Below are positions 1-8,936 of a stretch of 64,000 nucleotides of DNA, piece by piece. The position numbers and the translations under genes are program-made. The DNA comes from Mesorhizobium sp. (GTDB lineage: Bacteria; Pseudomonadota; Alphaproteobacteria; Rhizobiales; Rhizobiaceae): NCBI RefSeq assembly GCF_004962245.1, contig NZ_SUHQ01000032.1, positions 1 to 64,000 on the forward strand, read 5' to 3'. The notes below the pieces were generated by a model. It ran no database searches. It had not been told where the DNA came from and saw only the letters and a program-made list of their open reading frames with translations. Position 1 is the first letter of the stretch, and every line of letters begins with the position of its first letter.

Positions 1-280
1 CCCTCGCTCTCGCCGCAATCATTTCAGCCTGGATCTGAATGAGTCCTCAACCTAGTTGCCTAGAGGAGCGTTTCCTAGTCACCAAGAACAAAGAAAAAGC
101 TGCGGCGATAGTGGAAGAGATCGGCGAGGGCGCCAGGCGGTGCATTGGCCAACGGCGTTTTGACCGCAATTCCCCTCTCGTCTGAGATTTTCTCGGTAAT
201 CTCTCCGAACGCTTGTTCGAAGCCCATCATTGATCAGGGCTATGTAAAATGGAAGATTATGTACGTAAATCAATAGCATC
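1..280. other. no gene seen; 3' flank of tRNA-Ser
   Basis: I see no convincing coding sequence here. The only open frame of note is antisense, short, and runs into the tRNA gene, so it is not credible. The stretch from about 180 to 280 looks more AT-rich than the rest of the window. It lies on the 3' side of a tRNA-Ser gene, a position often used by integrating elements, but no integrase or direct repeat of the tRNA end is visible inside the window. Confidence 0.4.
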
Positions 281-370
281 TGGCGGAGGGAGTGGGATTC
301 GAACCCACGGTGGGCTTGCACCCACGCCGGTTTTCAAGACCGGTGCCTTAAACCGCTCGGCCATCCCTCC
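281..370 (-). tRNA. tRNA-Ser (anticodon UGA)
   Basis: Read on the minus strand this is a complete class II tRNA of 90 nt. The acceptor stem GGAGGGA pairs with TCCCTCC and is followed by an encoded CCA. The anticodon loop CTTGAAA gives anticodon TGA, which reads UCA and other UCN serine codons. The long variable arm GCGTGGGTGCAAGCCCAC and the T-loop GGTTCGAATCC are intact. It stands alone between two non-coding stretches. Confidence 0.95.
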
Positions 371-864
371 ATCGTGATTTTTCAACCACTTGGATGCTCG
401 TCCTGATCTCAACTCGTGTCTAATGGCACTGCTGCGCCTGGAGATCGTTGGCGCTTCATTGCTCTAATGCGCCCGGCAAAGCCCTGTCAACCGGCCGCGA
501 CGCTTCCTGCCAACGGCAAGGCATGGGATTGATCGCCAATGGACGGTTTCATCATCCAGGGCAGCCAGGCAATCCTGCTGGCCCTTGCAGACATGCGGGC
601 TCTTTTGGAACGTCTGAGGGCGGGGCTGCGGCAAGACGACCAGCGCTGCGCCGAAGGTCGAAAAGCCGCGATTTTTCGCAGCGATCGCCGGGACGATTCG
701 TGCCACAATCTCGCCCGGTTCCGACCACAATCGGTTAATACGGTGATAAACAATTCCTGCGCACAAGGGATTGCGAATCAAGTGGCGCTGGCATTTGTCG
801 AGTGGGTGTTTTGGCCCTCCGACAGTCAAGTTACAGTGCCTTTGTTGAGAGGGGACAATCGAAA
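371..864. other. intergenic region, no supported gene
   Basis: About 490 bases between tRNA-Ser and rlpA. Overlapping open frames exist on both strands, but none has a convincing ribosome binding site, recognisable domain or hydrophobic pattern. It presumably holds the promoters of the divergent tRNA and rlpA transcripts. I could not identify specific boxes. Confidence 0.4.
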
Positions 865-2079
865 ATGCAGAGCACGGCGCGCCCGCATCTACGTCGCGCT
901 TCCGCTTTCATGTTGTGTGCCCTGTCGGCAGCCTTGCTGGCAGCTTGTGCCGCGCCGCAGCCGAAGGCGATGGTCAACAAGAAGGCCCGCTCCAAGGAAT
1001 ATTTTTCCGAATCCGAATACGGCGTGAAGGCCAGCCCGCGCGTCACCTTCAAGATGTCGGGCCTGCAGCGTGGCGGCGGACGCGACCAGCTCGGCAAGCC
1101 CTATCAGGTGCGCGGCAAGTGGTATTATCCGAAGGAAGACAAACGCTACGCCAAGGTCGGGGCAGCGTCCTGGTATGGCGAAGCCTTCCACGGCAGGCTG
1201 ACCGCCAACGGCGAAGTCTACGACATGACACATCTGACCGGCGCGCATCCCACAATGCCGCTGCCGAGCTATGCGCGCGTCACCAATCTGAAGACCGGCA
1301 GCTCGGTCATCGTGCGCGTCAACGACCGCGGCCCCTATCATGACGGGCGCATCATCGATGTGTCAAAGCGCGCCGCCGAAATGCTCGACTATGCCAATGT
1401 CGGCACGGCCAAGGTGAAGGTCGAATATGTCGGCCGGGCGCCGCTTCACGGCAACGACGACCAGTATCTGATGGCCTCCTACCATCCAGGCAACAGGGCG
1501 CCGGATCCGTCGGACGGCCTGCCGACTGGTGTCATGATCGCCATGAATGGATCGTCGCCGAGCGCGGCGTTGGGTGTCGCCGCCCCATTTCCCGGTCAGT
1601 TGACGAATTCTGCGTCGGCGCAGCCTGTCATATCAGCCGCCGGCAGTGTGACGCTGCCCGATTTCGGACCGATCGCGCCGGAACGTCCGGAAATCGATCT
1701 GCCGGCGCAATCGCCATTCACCGTGGCTTCGCTGTCTTATGCGGACGAGCGCGTACAGGGCGCCGCCAATGCCTTTGCCGCGCTGGATGGCGCCGGCATG
1801 TCGCCCGTCGAAATCCTTCAATCGTGGAAGCGGCAAGCGCCTTCCGCCGGTTCGCCCACGGACTATGTCGCGGCGGGTTCGTTCGAGGATGCCGCCGAGG
1901 CGCAGCGTGTGGCGGCCCAGCTCTCCGGTTTCGGCAAGACCGAAATCCAGCGCTCTGAGTTCGAGGGCAAGGACTGGTATTCGGTCAATCTCTATCCGGA
2001 CGGCCATAGCAGCCTGGACGAGATGCTGCAGGCAGCGTGGTCGCACGGTGCACCCGATGCGCTCGTGGTCCGGAACTGA
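865..2079 (+). CDS. rlpA: septal ring lytic transglycosylase RlpA family lipoprotein
   Basis: RlpA proteins cleave glycan strands that lack stem peptides and act at the division septum. The 404-residue product starts at ATG 865, behind a GAGAGGGGA ribosome binding site. It has a basic N terminus and a hydrophobic stretch ending in a lipobox (LLAAC, Cys near residue 28), so it should be a lipoprotein. Next comes a double-psi beta-barrel domain at about residues 110-205 with the family signatures ASWYGEAFHG, RLTANGE and VRVNDRGP. The C-terminal 75 residues look like a SPOR domain, which binds denuded septal peptidoglycan. An upstream extension to 802 is open, but it would bury the signal peptide. 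A hairpin follows the gene, and the next gene, a DacC homologue, is also wall-related. Confidence 0.9.
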   Translation: MQSTARPHLRRASAFMLCALSAALLAACAAPQPKAMVNKKARSKEYFSESEYGVKASPRVTFKMSGLQRGGGRDQLGKPYQVRGKWYYPKEDKRYAKVGAASWYGEAFHGRLTANGEVYDMTHLTGAHPTMPLPSYARVTNLKTGSSVIVRVNDRGPYHDGRIIDVSKRAAEMLDYANVGTAKVKVEYVGRAPLHGNDDQYLMASYHPGNRAPDPSDGLPTGVMIAMNGSSPSAALGVAAPFPGQLTNSASAQPVISAAGSVTLPDFGPIAPERPEIDLPAQSPFTVASLSYADERVQGAANAFAALDGAGMSPVEILQSWKRQAPSAGSPTDYVAAGSFEDAAEAQRVAAQLSGFGKTEIQRSEFEGKDWYSVNLYPDGHSSLDEMLQAAWSHGAPDALVVRN

Positions 2080-2081
2080 CC

Positions 2082-2102
2082 GGCAAAACCTGAAGTTTTG
2101 CC
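2082..2102 (+). terminator. possible hairpin terminator after rlpA
   Basis: A perfect 8-bp stem GGCAAAAC / GTTTTGCC with a 5-base loop starts three bases after the rlpA stop codon. There is no long T-run after it, so termination is plausible but unproven. Confidence 0.4.
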
Positions 2103-2194
2103 TAGTTGTCCGTGGGCGCGATTGATCCGTCGAGGCAAAGCCTGATAGCTTGTAGAGCTTGCCCAGAAATGCCGGCTGACAGGTCTAACCTCTC

Positions 2195-3349
2195 ATGAAA
2201 CTTCGCTTCGCCGGGCTCCTGGGTTTTGGCCTCCTGCTGTTTTCGCTCGTTCCGGCCGCGGCGCAGCTTTTCGAGACCAAGGCCGCGCAGGCCTTCATGA
2301 TCGACGCCGAAACCGGAACGGTGCTGTTTTCCAAAGACGCGGACAGGCCGATTCCGCCGGCATCGCTGGCCAAGCTGATGACGATGGAGGTGGCTTTCAA
2401 CGCCATCAAGTCGGGGCGCATGACGCTCGACGATACGTTCGTGGTGAGTGAGAACGCATGGCGCACCGGCGGAGCGCCGTCCAGAACGTCGACCATGTTT
2501 GCCAAGCTTAAATCGACGGTCCGGCTCGAAGACCTGATCCAGGGCGTGACAGTCCAGGCAGCCAATGACGGCTGTATCATCATCGCCGAAGGTTTCGCCG
2601 GATCCGAGGCGAACTTCGCGGCGCAGATGACCGAGCGCGCACGGCAGATTGGTCTGGAGAAGTCGACATTCGTCAATTCAACCGGTCTGCCGGCCGACGG
2701 TCAGCAGACGACCGTTCGGGAGCTTGCGCTTCTGGCCTTGCATATCTGGCGGCATTATCCGGATCTCTATCGCTACTATAGCCAGACGGATTTCACCTGG
2801 AACAAGATCACCCAGAAGAACCGCAACCCGCTGCTGGCGATGGGTATCGGAGCGGACGGCCTGGCGGTCGGCATGAGCGAAGCATCCGGCTTCGGCATTG
2901 TCGGCTCGGTCAACCACAATGGCACACGCCTCATAGCGGCGATGAGCGGACTGGCAAGCGATCGCGAGCGCGCCGAGGAAGCGCGAAAGCTGCTCGACTG
3001 GGGCGTTCGCTCCTTCCAGAAGACCGAGATTTTCGCCAGGGATGAAGTGGTCGGCGAAGCGCAGGTTTTCGGCGGGGCGAAAGCCGGTGTGGCGCTGAAG
3101 GCAAAAGGGCCGGTGGATATCTTCCTGCCCATTGCCAACCGCGACAAGCTGACCGCCAGGATCGTTTATGACGGACCGGTTGCAGCACCCGTGGAGGAGG
3201 GGCAAGCGGTGGGCGCACTGCGGGTCTGGATCGGTGATACGCTGAGCCAGGAGACGCCGCTTTTCGCGGCCGAGTCGGTTGGCGTGGGCTCGCTGCCGCA
3301 GCGCGCGCTCGATGCCGTCAAGGAACTGGCCGTCGGCTGGTTGCGTTAG
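2195..3349 (+). CDS. D-alanyl-D-alanine carboxypeptidase family protein with degenerate active site
   Basis: A 384-residue member of the PBP5/DacC (peptidase S11) family, normally periplasmic enzymes that trim the terminal D-Ala of wall pentapeptides. It has a signal peptide (residues 1-23, cleavage near AAAQ), the penicillin-binding domain, and a C-terminal beta-rich domain with a possible amphipathic anchor at the end (LDAVKELAVGWLR). The first motif SLAK (Ser57, Lys60) is intact. The second motif, usually SxN, reads AAN (residues 122-124). The third, usually KTG, reads AVG (residues 224-226, in GADGLAVGMSEASG). These are clear substitutions in otherwise well-conserved surroundings. The protein may therefore bind rather than hydrolyse its substrate, or be inactive. 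It lies between rlpA and tmk, a usual place for dacC in rhizobia as I recall it. Confidence 0.85.
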   Translation: MKLRFAGLLGFGLLLFSLVPAAAQLFETKAAQAFMIDAETGTVLFSKDADRPIPPASLAKLMTMEVAFNAIKSGRMTLDDTFVVSENAWRTGGAPSRTSTMFAKLKSTVRLEDLIQGVTVQAANDGCIIIAEGFAGSEANFAAQMTERARQIGLEKSTFVNSTGLPADGQQTTVRELALLALHIWRHYPDLYRYYSQTDFTWNKITQKNRNPLLAMGIGADGLAVGMSEASGFGIVGSVNHNGTRLIAAMSGLASDRERAEEARKLLDWGVRSFQKTEIFARDEVVGEAQVFGGAKAGVALKAKGPVDIFLPIANRDKLTARIVYDGPVAAPVEEGQAVGALRVWIGDTLSQETPLFAAESVGVGSLPQRALDAVKELAVGWLR

Positions 3350-3358
3350 CATCACGGC

Positions 3359-4087
3359 GTGGACCTTTTCTCAAGTCGGGACTATTACGGTCCCGCAGCA
3401 TGGACAAAGGCTTTGGCGCACGGATTTTTCATCACCTTCGAGGGCGGCGAAGGAGCAGGCAAGTCGACGCAGATCGAGCGGCTGGCCAGCAAGATGCGCG
3501 CCAAGAAATACGATGTCCTTGTTACGCGTGAGCCGGGCGGTTCGCCGGGCGCTGAGGCGGTCAGGCATGTCCTGCTTTCCGGCGCTGCCGAACCATTCGG
3601 CCCCAGGATGGAGGCGCTGCTTTTCGCCGCCGCGCGTTCCGATCACGTCGAGCAGGTCATCCGGCCGGCTGTCGAGCGCGGCTCGATCGTGCTTTGTGAT
3701 CGCTTCATGGATTCCTCGCGCGTCTACCAGGGCGTCACCGGCGGCCTCGATCCAGCATTCATGGGCGCGCTGGAAAAGGTCGCCATCAATGGCATGGTGC
3801 CCGATATGACGCTGATTTTCGATATCGATCCGGCCGAAGGACTGCGGCGCGCCACCGCACGGCGGGGTACCGATGCCGGCGCCGACCGCTTCGAAAAGGA
3901 AACGCTGGATATCCATCAGCGCCGCCGCGAAGCCTTTCTGGCGATCGCCGCGGCGGAGCCAGAGCGCTGCATAGTCGTCGACGCGTCCGCAGATCCCGAC
4001 ACGGTGGAGAATGTCGTCACCGCCGCCGTGTTCGCGGCTCTGGAGACGATGGCGCCGGCGCACAGGAAGCAGGCGGCGCCGGGATGA
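3359..4087 (+). CDS. tmk: thymidylate kinase
   Basis: Converts dTMP to dTDP with ATP for dTTP synthesis. The P-loop EGGEGAGKST, the substrate motif TREPGG and the DRFMDSS motif (DRx box) are present, and the lid region follows near GADRF. The open frame begins at GTG 3359 (242 aa). The family start aligns better with TTG 3413 (HGFFITFEGG follows), which would give 224 aa. Neither start has a strong ribosome binding site, so the true start is uncertain. The stop overlaps the start of holB in an ATGA, indicating translational coupling of two replication-related genes. Confidence 0.93.
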   Translation: MDLFSSRDYYGPAAWTKALAHGFFITFEGGEGAGKSTQIERLASKMRAKKYDVLVTREPGGSPGAEAVRHVLLSGAAEPFGPRMEALLFAAARSDHVEQVIRPAVERGSIVLCDRFMDSSRVYQGVTGGLDPAFMGALEKVAINGMVPDMTLIFDIDPAEGLRRATARRGTDAGADRFEKETLDIHQRRREAFLAIAAAEPERCIVVDASADPDTVENVVTAAVFAALETMAPAHRKQAAPG

Positions 4088-5139
4088 TTTTCGAACGGAT
4101 CGCACCAGAACAGCACGACACGCTCGACGGCGTCCCCGAGCCATCCGAGACCCCGCGTCTGGTCGGCCATGGCCAGGCGGCGAACATGCTCGCCACCGCC
4201 TATCGCTCCGGGAAGCTGCCGCACGCGCTGATCTTTGTCGGTCCGGTCGGCATCGGCAAGGCGACGCTCGCCTTCCATCTGGCGCATCATCTGTTGAAAT
4301 ATCCGGCGTTCGAGCAGGCGCCCGACGTTCTTGCCGTCCCTGATCCGGCGTCATCGCTGTTTCGCCAGATCGCCACCGGCGCACATCCTTCGGTGCTGCA
4401 TCTGACCCGCCCGCCGAACGACAAGACCAAGAGCTTCAAGACGGTCGTCACTGTCGATGAAATCCGTAAGGTCAGCCGCTTCCTGTCGCTGACTTCGCAT
4501 GACGGTAGCTACCGCGTGGTGATCGTCGATCCGGCCGACGACATGAATGCCAATGCGGCCAATGCTTTACTGAAGAATCTTGAGGAACCGCCGGCACGAA
4601 CCCTGTTCATTCTCATCGTCCATGCGCCGGGCAGCCTGCTGCCGACGATCCGCTCGCGCTGCCAGATGGTGCGGCTGGCGCCGCTCGATGCCGAGAGCCT
4701 GATGACGGTTCTGGAGAGCGTCGAACCACCACCACCGGACGATCCAGCGGCGCGCGCGGCACTGGCCGAGCGGGCAGGGGGCAGCGCGCGCGCCGCAATC
4801 CTGTTGACGCAGTATGGCGGGCTGGAGATCGCCGAAACGCTCGACGCCCTGGTGACAGTGAGAAAGAGCGATGTCGCCGGCGCCTACCGTCTCGCGGAGG
4901 CGGTCGCCGGTCGCGACCAGGCGATCCAGTTCGATATCTTCAATCGCCGTGCGCTCGACCTGCTCTCGACCGGTGCAAGCCAGGCCGCGCTGGCGGGCGA
5001 TCTGGCGCGGGCCAAAACGCTGTCGGATACTTGGCACGAGGCCTTGAACGCTATATCTGAAACCGACACCTACAATCTCGACAAGAAGCAGCACGCCTTG
5101 ACCATGATCGACCGCCTGAATTCTGCAATGCGAATGTGA
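4084..5139 (+). CDS. holB: DNA polymerase III subunit delta' (clamp loader)
   Basis: The delta' subunit is part of the clamp-loader complex that places the sliding clamp on DNA. The 351-residue protein has the AAA+ fold typical of HolB: a P-loop-like GPVGIGKA at about residue 56, where the usual Ser/Thr after Lys is Ala then Thr; a sensor-type NANAANALLKNLEEPP segment; and TIRSRCQMV (SRC motif) near residue 185. No zinc-binding cysteine cluster is seen. It starts at the ATGA overlap with tmk, and this tmk-holB-metG-tatD order is a common alphaproteobacterial arrangement. Confidence 0.92.
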   Translation: MIFERIAPEQHDTLDGVPEPSETPRLVGHGQAANMLATAYRSGKLPHALIFVGPVGIGKATLAFHLAHHLLKYPAFEQAPDVLAVPDPASSLFRQIATGAHPSVLHLTRPPNDKTKSFKTVVTVDEIRKVSRFLSLTSHDGSYRVVIVDPADDMNANAANALLKNLEEPPARTLFILIVHAPGSLLPTIRSRCQMVRLAPLDAESLMTVLESVEPPPPDDPAARAALAERAGGSARAAILLTQYGGLEIAETLDALVTVRKSDVAGAYRLAEAVAGRDQAIQFDIFNRRALDLLSTGASQAALAGDLARAKTLSDTWHEALNAISETDTYNLDKKQHALTMIDRLNSAMRM

Positions 5140-5222
5140 CGGCCCAGTCGGGATGGCAATCGCCGTTTCGATGCGATATCTCACCGCGACATCTTCATTC
5201 AGACATTCATGACGGCTCATCC

Positions 5223-6776
5223 ATGGCACGCGAAAAATACTACCTGACGACGCCGATTTTCTATCCGAACGGCAAGCCGCATATCGGCCACGCCTACAAT
5301 GTCATCGCCAGCGATACGCTGGCCCGCTTCCACCGGCTCGACGGCAAGGACGTCTTCTTCGTCTCGGGAACCGACGAGCACGGTTTGAAGATGCAGCAGA
5401 CGGCGGACTCCGAAGGCCTGACGCCGAAAGCGCTTGCCGATCGCAACTCGGCGATCTTCCGCTCGATGCTCGCAGCGACCGGTTGTTCGAACGACGTTTT
5501 CATCCGCACCACCGAGGAGCGCCACTACAAGGCCTGCCAGGCGATCTGGACACGCATGGCGGAAAATGGCGACATCTACCTCGACCGCTATAGCGGCTGG
5601 TATTCGGTGCGGCAGGAAGCCTATTTCGACGAGGCCGAAACCAAGGTCGGCGACGACGGCGTTCGCCGCGAGCCGCTCGGCTCGCCAGTCGAGTGGACCG
5701 AGGAAGAAAGCTATTTCTTCCGCCTTTCCGCCTATCAGGACAGGCTGCTCGCGCTCTATGAGAGCAACCCTGAATTCGTCGGTCCGGTGGAGCGGCGCAA
5801 CGAAATCGTCAGCTTCGTCAAATCCGGGCTGAAGGATCTGTCGATCTCGCGCACCACGTTCAATTGGGGCGTGCCGGTACCGGGCGACGACAAGCATGTG
5901 ATGTATGTCTGGGTAGATGCACTGACCAACTACATCACTGCTGCCGGTTATCCGGATACGGCCAATGAGAGATGGTCCTTCTGGCCGGCGAACGTCCACG
6001 TCATCGGCAAGGACATTGTCCGCTTCCACGCTGTCTATTGGCCAGCCTTCCTGCTGTCGGCAGGAATCGAACTGCCGAAGCGCGTGTTCGCGCATGGCTT
6101 TTTGTTCAACCGCGGCGAGAAAATGTCGAAGTCGGTCGGCAATGTCGTCGATCCGTTTGCGATGATCGAACATTACGGTCTCGATCAGGTGCGCTATTTC
6201 TTCATGCGCGAAGTGCCGTTCGGCCAGGACGGCAGCTACAGCCACGAGGCCATCGTCAACCGCACCAATGCCGACCTCGCCAACGATCTCGGCAATCTGG
6301 CGCAGCGCTCGCTGTCGATGATCGCCAAGAACTGCGGCGGCGTGGTGCCGAAGCGCGGCGAATTGAGCGACGCCGACAAGGCGATCCTCGATCAAGCAAG
6401 TGCCGCCCTTGTCACGGCACGCAAGACGATGGCCGAACAGGGCATCCATCTGGCGCTGGCGGCGATCTTTGGCGTGGTGGCCGAAGCGAACCGCTATTTC
6501 GCCGGGCAGGAGCCGTGGGCGCTGAAGAAGACCGATCCGGCCCGCATGGAAACGGTGCTGTGGACGACGGCCGAGGTGATCCGGCGTATTGCGATCCTTT
6601 GCCAGCCCGTCGTCCCGACCTCGGCGGCTAAGCTGCTCGACCTTCTGGCGGTGCCGGCGGACAGCCGCGACTTCGCGCACGTCGCCGAAGATCACGCGCT
6701 GGTTTCAGGCACGGCTCTGCCGGCGCCGGAACCGGTGTTTCCACGCTATGTCGACCAAACGGATGCAAGCGCCTGA
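5223..6776 (+). CDS. metG: methionyl-tRNA synthetase
   Basis: Charges tRNA-Met with methionine. The start at ATG 5223 puts the class I signature (PHIGHAYN, HIGH box) about 20 residues from the N terminus; the 87 upstream in-frame bases encode nothing conserved. KMSKS is present in GEKMSKSVGNVVDPF. The 517-residue length and the lack of cysteines in the connective region fit the short, zinc-free MetG form. There is no C-terminal tRNA-binding (EMAP/OB) domain. The stop overlaps the tatD start as TGATG. Confidence 0.96.
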   Translation: MAREKYYLTTPIFYPNGKPHIGHAYNVIASDTLARFHRLDGKDVFFVSGTDEHGLKMQQTADSEGLTPKALADRNSAIFRSMLAATGCSNDVFIRTTEERHYKACQAIWTRMAENGDIYLDRYSGWYSVRQEAYFDEAETKVGDDGVRREPLGSPVEWTEEESYFFRLSAYQDRLLALYESNPEFVGPVERRNEIVSFVKSGLKDLSISRTTFNWGVPVPGDDKHVMYVWVDALTNYITAAGYPDTANERWSFWPANVHVIGKDIVRFHAVYWPAFLLSAGIELPKRVFAHGFLFNRGEKMSKSVGNVVDPFAMIEHYGLDQVRYFFMREVPFGQDGSYSHEAIVNRTNADLANDLGNLAQRSLSMIAKNCGGVVPKRGELSDADKAILDQASAALVTARKTMAEQGIHLALAAIFGVVAEANRYFAGQEPWALKKTDPARMETVLWTTAEVIRRIAILCQPVVPTSAAKLLDLLAVPADSRDFAHVAEDHALVSGTALPAPEPVFPRYVDQTDASA

Positions 6777-7570
6777 TGTTGGTCGACAGTCACTGCCATC
6801 TCGACTTTCCAGATTTCGCAGAGGAGCGGGCGGCCATCGTCGCTCGCGCTCTAGCTGCTGGAATTGGTCGCATGGTGACGATCTCGACGCGTGTGAAGCG
6901 ATTTAAACAAATACTTGAAATCGCTGAATCTTTCGATGAAGTCTATTGCTCTGTCGGCACCCATCCGCACAACGCCGCCGAAGAGCTGGACGTGACCGTC
7001 GAAGAGCTTGTCCGGCTGTCCGCCCATCCGAAAGTGGTGGCAATCGGCGAAGCCGGGCTCGACTATTTCTACGATCATGCGCCGCGCGATGCGCAGGCGC
7101 AGGGTTTGCGCACCCATATCGCCGCCGCGCGCGAGACGGGTCTGCCGCTGGTCGTCCATTCGCGCGACGCCGACAGCGACATGGCTGACATCCTCGAGGA
7201 CGAAACAGGGAAGGGCGCCTTCCCCTTCATCCTGCACTGTTTTTCGTCGGGACGCAGGCTGGCCGAAGTCGGTGTGGCGCTTGGCGGCTATGTTTCCTTT
7301 TCCGGCATCCTGACCTTCAAGAATTCGGCCGAGCTGCGCGCCATCGCCGCTGATATTCCGCACGACCGCTTGCTGGTCGAAACCGACGCGCCATACCTCG
7401 CGCCGATACCGTTTCGCGGCAAGCGCAACGAGCCTGCCTATGTCGCGCATACAGCCAAGGTGCTGGCCGAAACGATCGGCGTCAGCGAGGCCGAGATTGC
7501 GACCGTCACCACGGACAATTTCTTCCGGCTGTTCAGGAAGATGCCGCGCCCAAGCGCACTGAGCGCCTGA
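6776..7570 (+). CDS. TatD family metal-dependent hydrolase
   Basis: A 264-residue TIM-barrel amidohydrolase-type protein of the TatD family, whose members are metal-dependent deoxyribonucleases. Family signatures are visible: DSHCHLDF at the N terminus, GTHPHNA, GEAGLDYFYD, a His in VVHSRDAD, HCFSSG and ETDAPYLAP near the C terminus. It is coupled to metG by a 1-base overlap and is followed after 3 bases by an MBL-fold gene. This three-gene run is common in Rhizobiales. Its cellular role is not settled. Confidence 0.9.
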   Translation: MLVDSHCHLDFPDFAEERAAIVARALAAGIGRMVTISTRVKRFKQILEIAESFDEVYCSVGTHPHNAAEELDVTVEELVRLSAHPKVVAIGEAGLDYFYDHAPRDAQAQGLRTHIAAARETGLPLVVHSRDADSDMADILEDETGKGAFPFILHCFSSGRRLAEVGVALGGYVSFSGILTFKNSAELRAIAADIPHDRLLVETDAPYLAPIPFRGKRNEPAYVAHTAKVLAETIGVSEAEIATVTTDNFFRLFRKMPRPSALSA

Positions 7571-7573
7571 CGC

Positions 7574-8395
7574 ATGAGCGACCGGCTGCGCCTCACCATT
7601 CTCGGCTGCGGTTCATCGCCGGGCACGCCGCGCATCACCGGCGACTGGGGCAATTGCGATCCGACCAATCCGAGGAACCGGCGCATGCGCACCGCCGCAC
7701 TCGTCGAGCGGATTGCGGCAAACGGCGACAGGACCGCAGTTGTCATCGACACCGGGCCGGATTTTCGCGAGCAGATGCTGCTGGCATCGGTCAGGCGTAT
7801 CGACGCGGTCGTCTATACGCATCCGCATGCCGACCATATCCACGGCATCGACGATTTGCGCGGCTTCGTGCTCGAACAGGGTCATCTGATCGATATCCAC
7901 GCCGACCAACCCACCATGCTGCGATTGCGGCAGGCTTTCGATTATTGTTTCGAAACGCCGCTAGGCAGTTCCTATCCGCCCATCGTCGATGCCCATATCA
8001 TCGACCACGCCAGGCCGGTGGTGATCGAAGGCGAGGGGGGTGCCCTCACCCTTGAGCCGCTGCCGCAGATCCATGGCGACATCATATCGCTTGGTTTTCG
8101 CATCGGTGGGCTCGCCTATTGCCCTGATGTCAGTGACTTCCCCGACGCCACGGCCGAGCGGTTGCGTGGTCTGGACGTGTTGGTCATCGACGCGCTGCAA
8201 TACAGAACGCATCCGAGCCATTTGTCGCTCGGTCAGGCACTCGGCTGGATCGAAAGACTGGTACCGGGAAAGGCCGTGCTGACGCATATGCATGTGCCGC
8301 TCGACTACGCCGCTGTGATGGCCGAGACACCGGCCAACGTCGAGCCGGCCTATGACGGCATGACGATCGAAATCCCCTATGAATCAGAACGATAG
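7574..8395 (+). CDS. MBL-fold metallohydrolase (PhnP/RNase Z-like)
   Basis: A 273-residue metallo-beta-lactamase-fold protein. The metal site motif HxHxDH appears as THPHADHIHGIDD near residue 80. Other ligands are likely Asp in PDVSDF and His in LTHMHVPLD near the C terminus. The N-terminal GCGSSPGTPRI and the layout match the PhnP-like cyclic phosphodiesterase group. There is no C-P lyase operon nearby, so a housekeeping phosphodiesterase role is only inferred from its place behind metG-tatD. Confidence 0.85.
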   Translation: MSDRLRLTILGCGSSPGTPRITGDWGNCDPTNPRNRRMRTAALVERIAANGDRTAVVIDTGPDFREQMLLASVRRIDAVVYTHPHADHIHGIDDLRGFVLEQGHLIDIHADQPTMLRLRQAFDYCFETPLGSSYPPIVDAHIIDHARPVVIEGEGGALTLEPLPQIHGDIISLGFRIGGLAYCPDVSDFPDATAERLRGLDVLVIDALQYRTHPSHLSLGQALGWIERLVPGKAVLTHMHVPLDYAAVMAETPANVEPAYDGMTIEIPYESER

Positions 8396-8407
8396 GTCGG
8401 TTTTTTC

Positions 8408-8878
8408 ATGGCTGGCAGCATTGACCGTGTGACCAAGGCAGCGGCCGATGCAGGCCTCGACATCGAGATCAGGCGCATGGGCGCCTCGACCCGCACCGCC
8501 GAGGAAGCCGCCGCGCAATGCGGCTGCACTGTTGCACAGATCGTCAAATCTTTGATTTTCCAGGGAGAAACCAGCGGCAGACTTTTTCTCTTCCTGGTTT
8601 CCGGCTCCAACCAGCTCGATCTCACCAAGGCCGCGGCGATGACCGGCGAGCCGCTGAAGCGCGCCGACCCGCGGCAAATCCGCGACCAGACAGGCTTTGC
8701 CATCGGCGGCGTAGCCCCAATCGGCCATCTGGTCGCGATCCCGGCGTTCGCCGACGAAACGTTGCTCGACTTCGACCGCGTATGGGCGGCGGCCGGCGCG
8801 CATGACGCGGTGTTCGCCACGGAGCCACACGCAATGGTCAAGGCAGCACACGCTGTCGTGGCAAAGCTGACAACCTAA
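8408..8878 (+). CDS. YbaK/EbsC family aminoacyl-tRNA deacylase
   Basis: A 156-residue single-domain protein of the YbaK/ProX editing family, which removes wrongly attached amino acids from tRNA (for example Cys or Ala from tRNA-Pro). Visible features are the KSLIF lysine segment near residue 48, LFLVSGSNQLDL, and GGVAPIGH near residue 100 (conserved G-x-x-P-x-G-H loop). It lies 12 bases after the MBL gene in the same direction and may be the last gene of the run starting at tmk. Confidence 0.88.
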   Translation: MAGSIDRVTKAAADAGLDIEIRRMGASTRTAEEAAAQCGCTVAQIVKSLIFQGETSGRLFLFLVSGSNQLDLTKAAAMTGEPLKRADPRQIRDQTGFAIGGVAPIGHLVAIPAFADETLLDFDRVWAAAGAHDAVFATEPHAMVKAAHAVVAKLTT

Positions 8879-8936
8879 GCCGAACATGTCCGATTTTGAC
8901 TGACCTCGAGACCGCAGCATGCGACCGGGCGAACAC

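Noticed and set aside
464..829. Open frames on both strands between tRNA-Ser and rlpA
   Set aside because: Overlapping frames with no ribosome binding site, domain or signal; composition does not resemble the surrounding genes.
5217..6695. Open frame antisense to metG
   Set aside because: Low-complexity Arg/His/Asp-rich shadow of a conserved synthetase gene.
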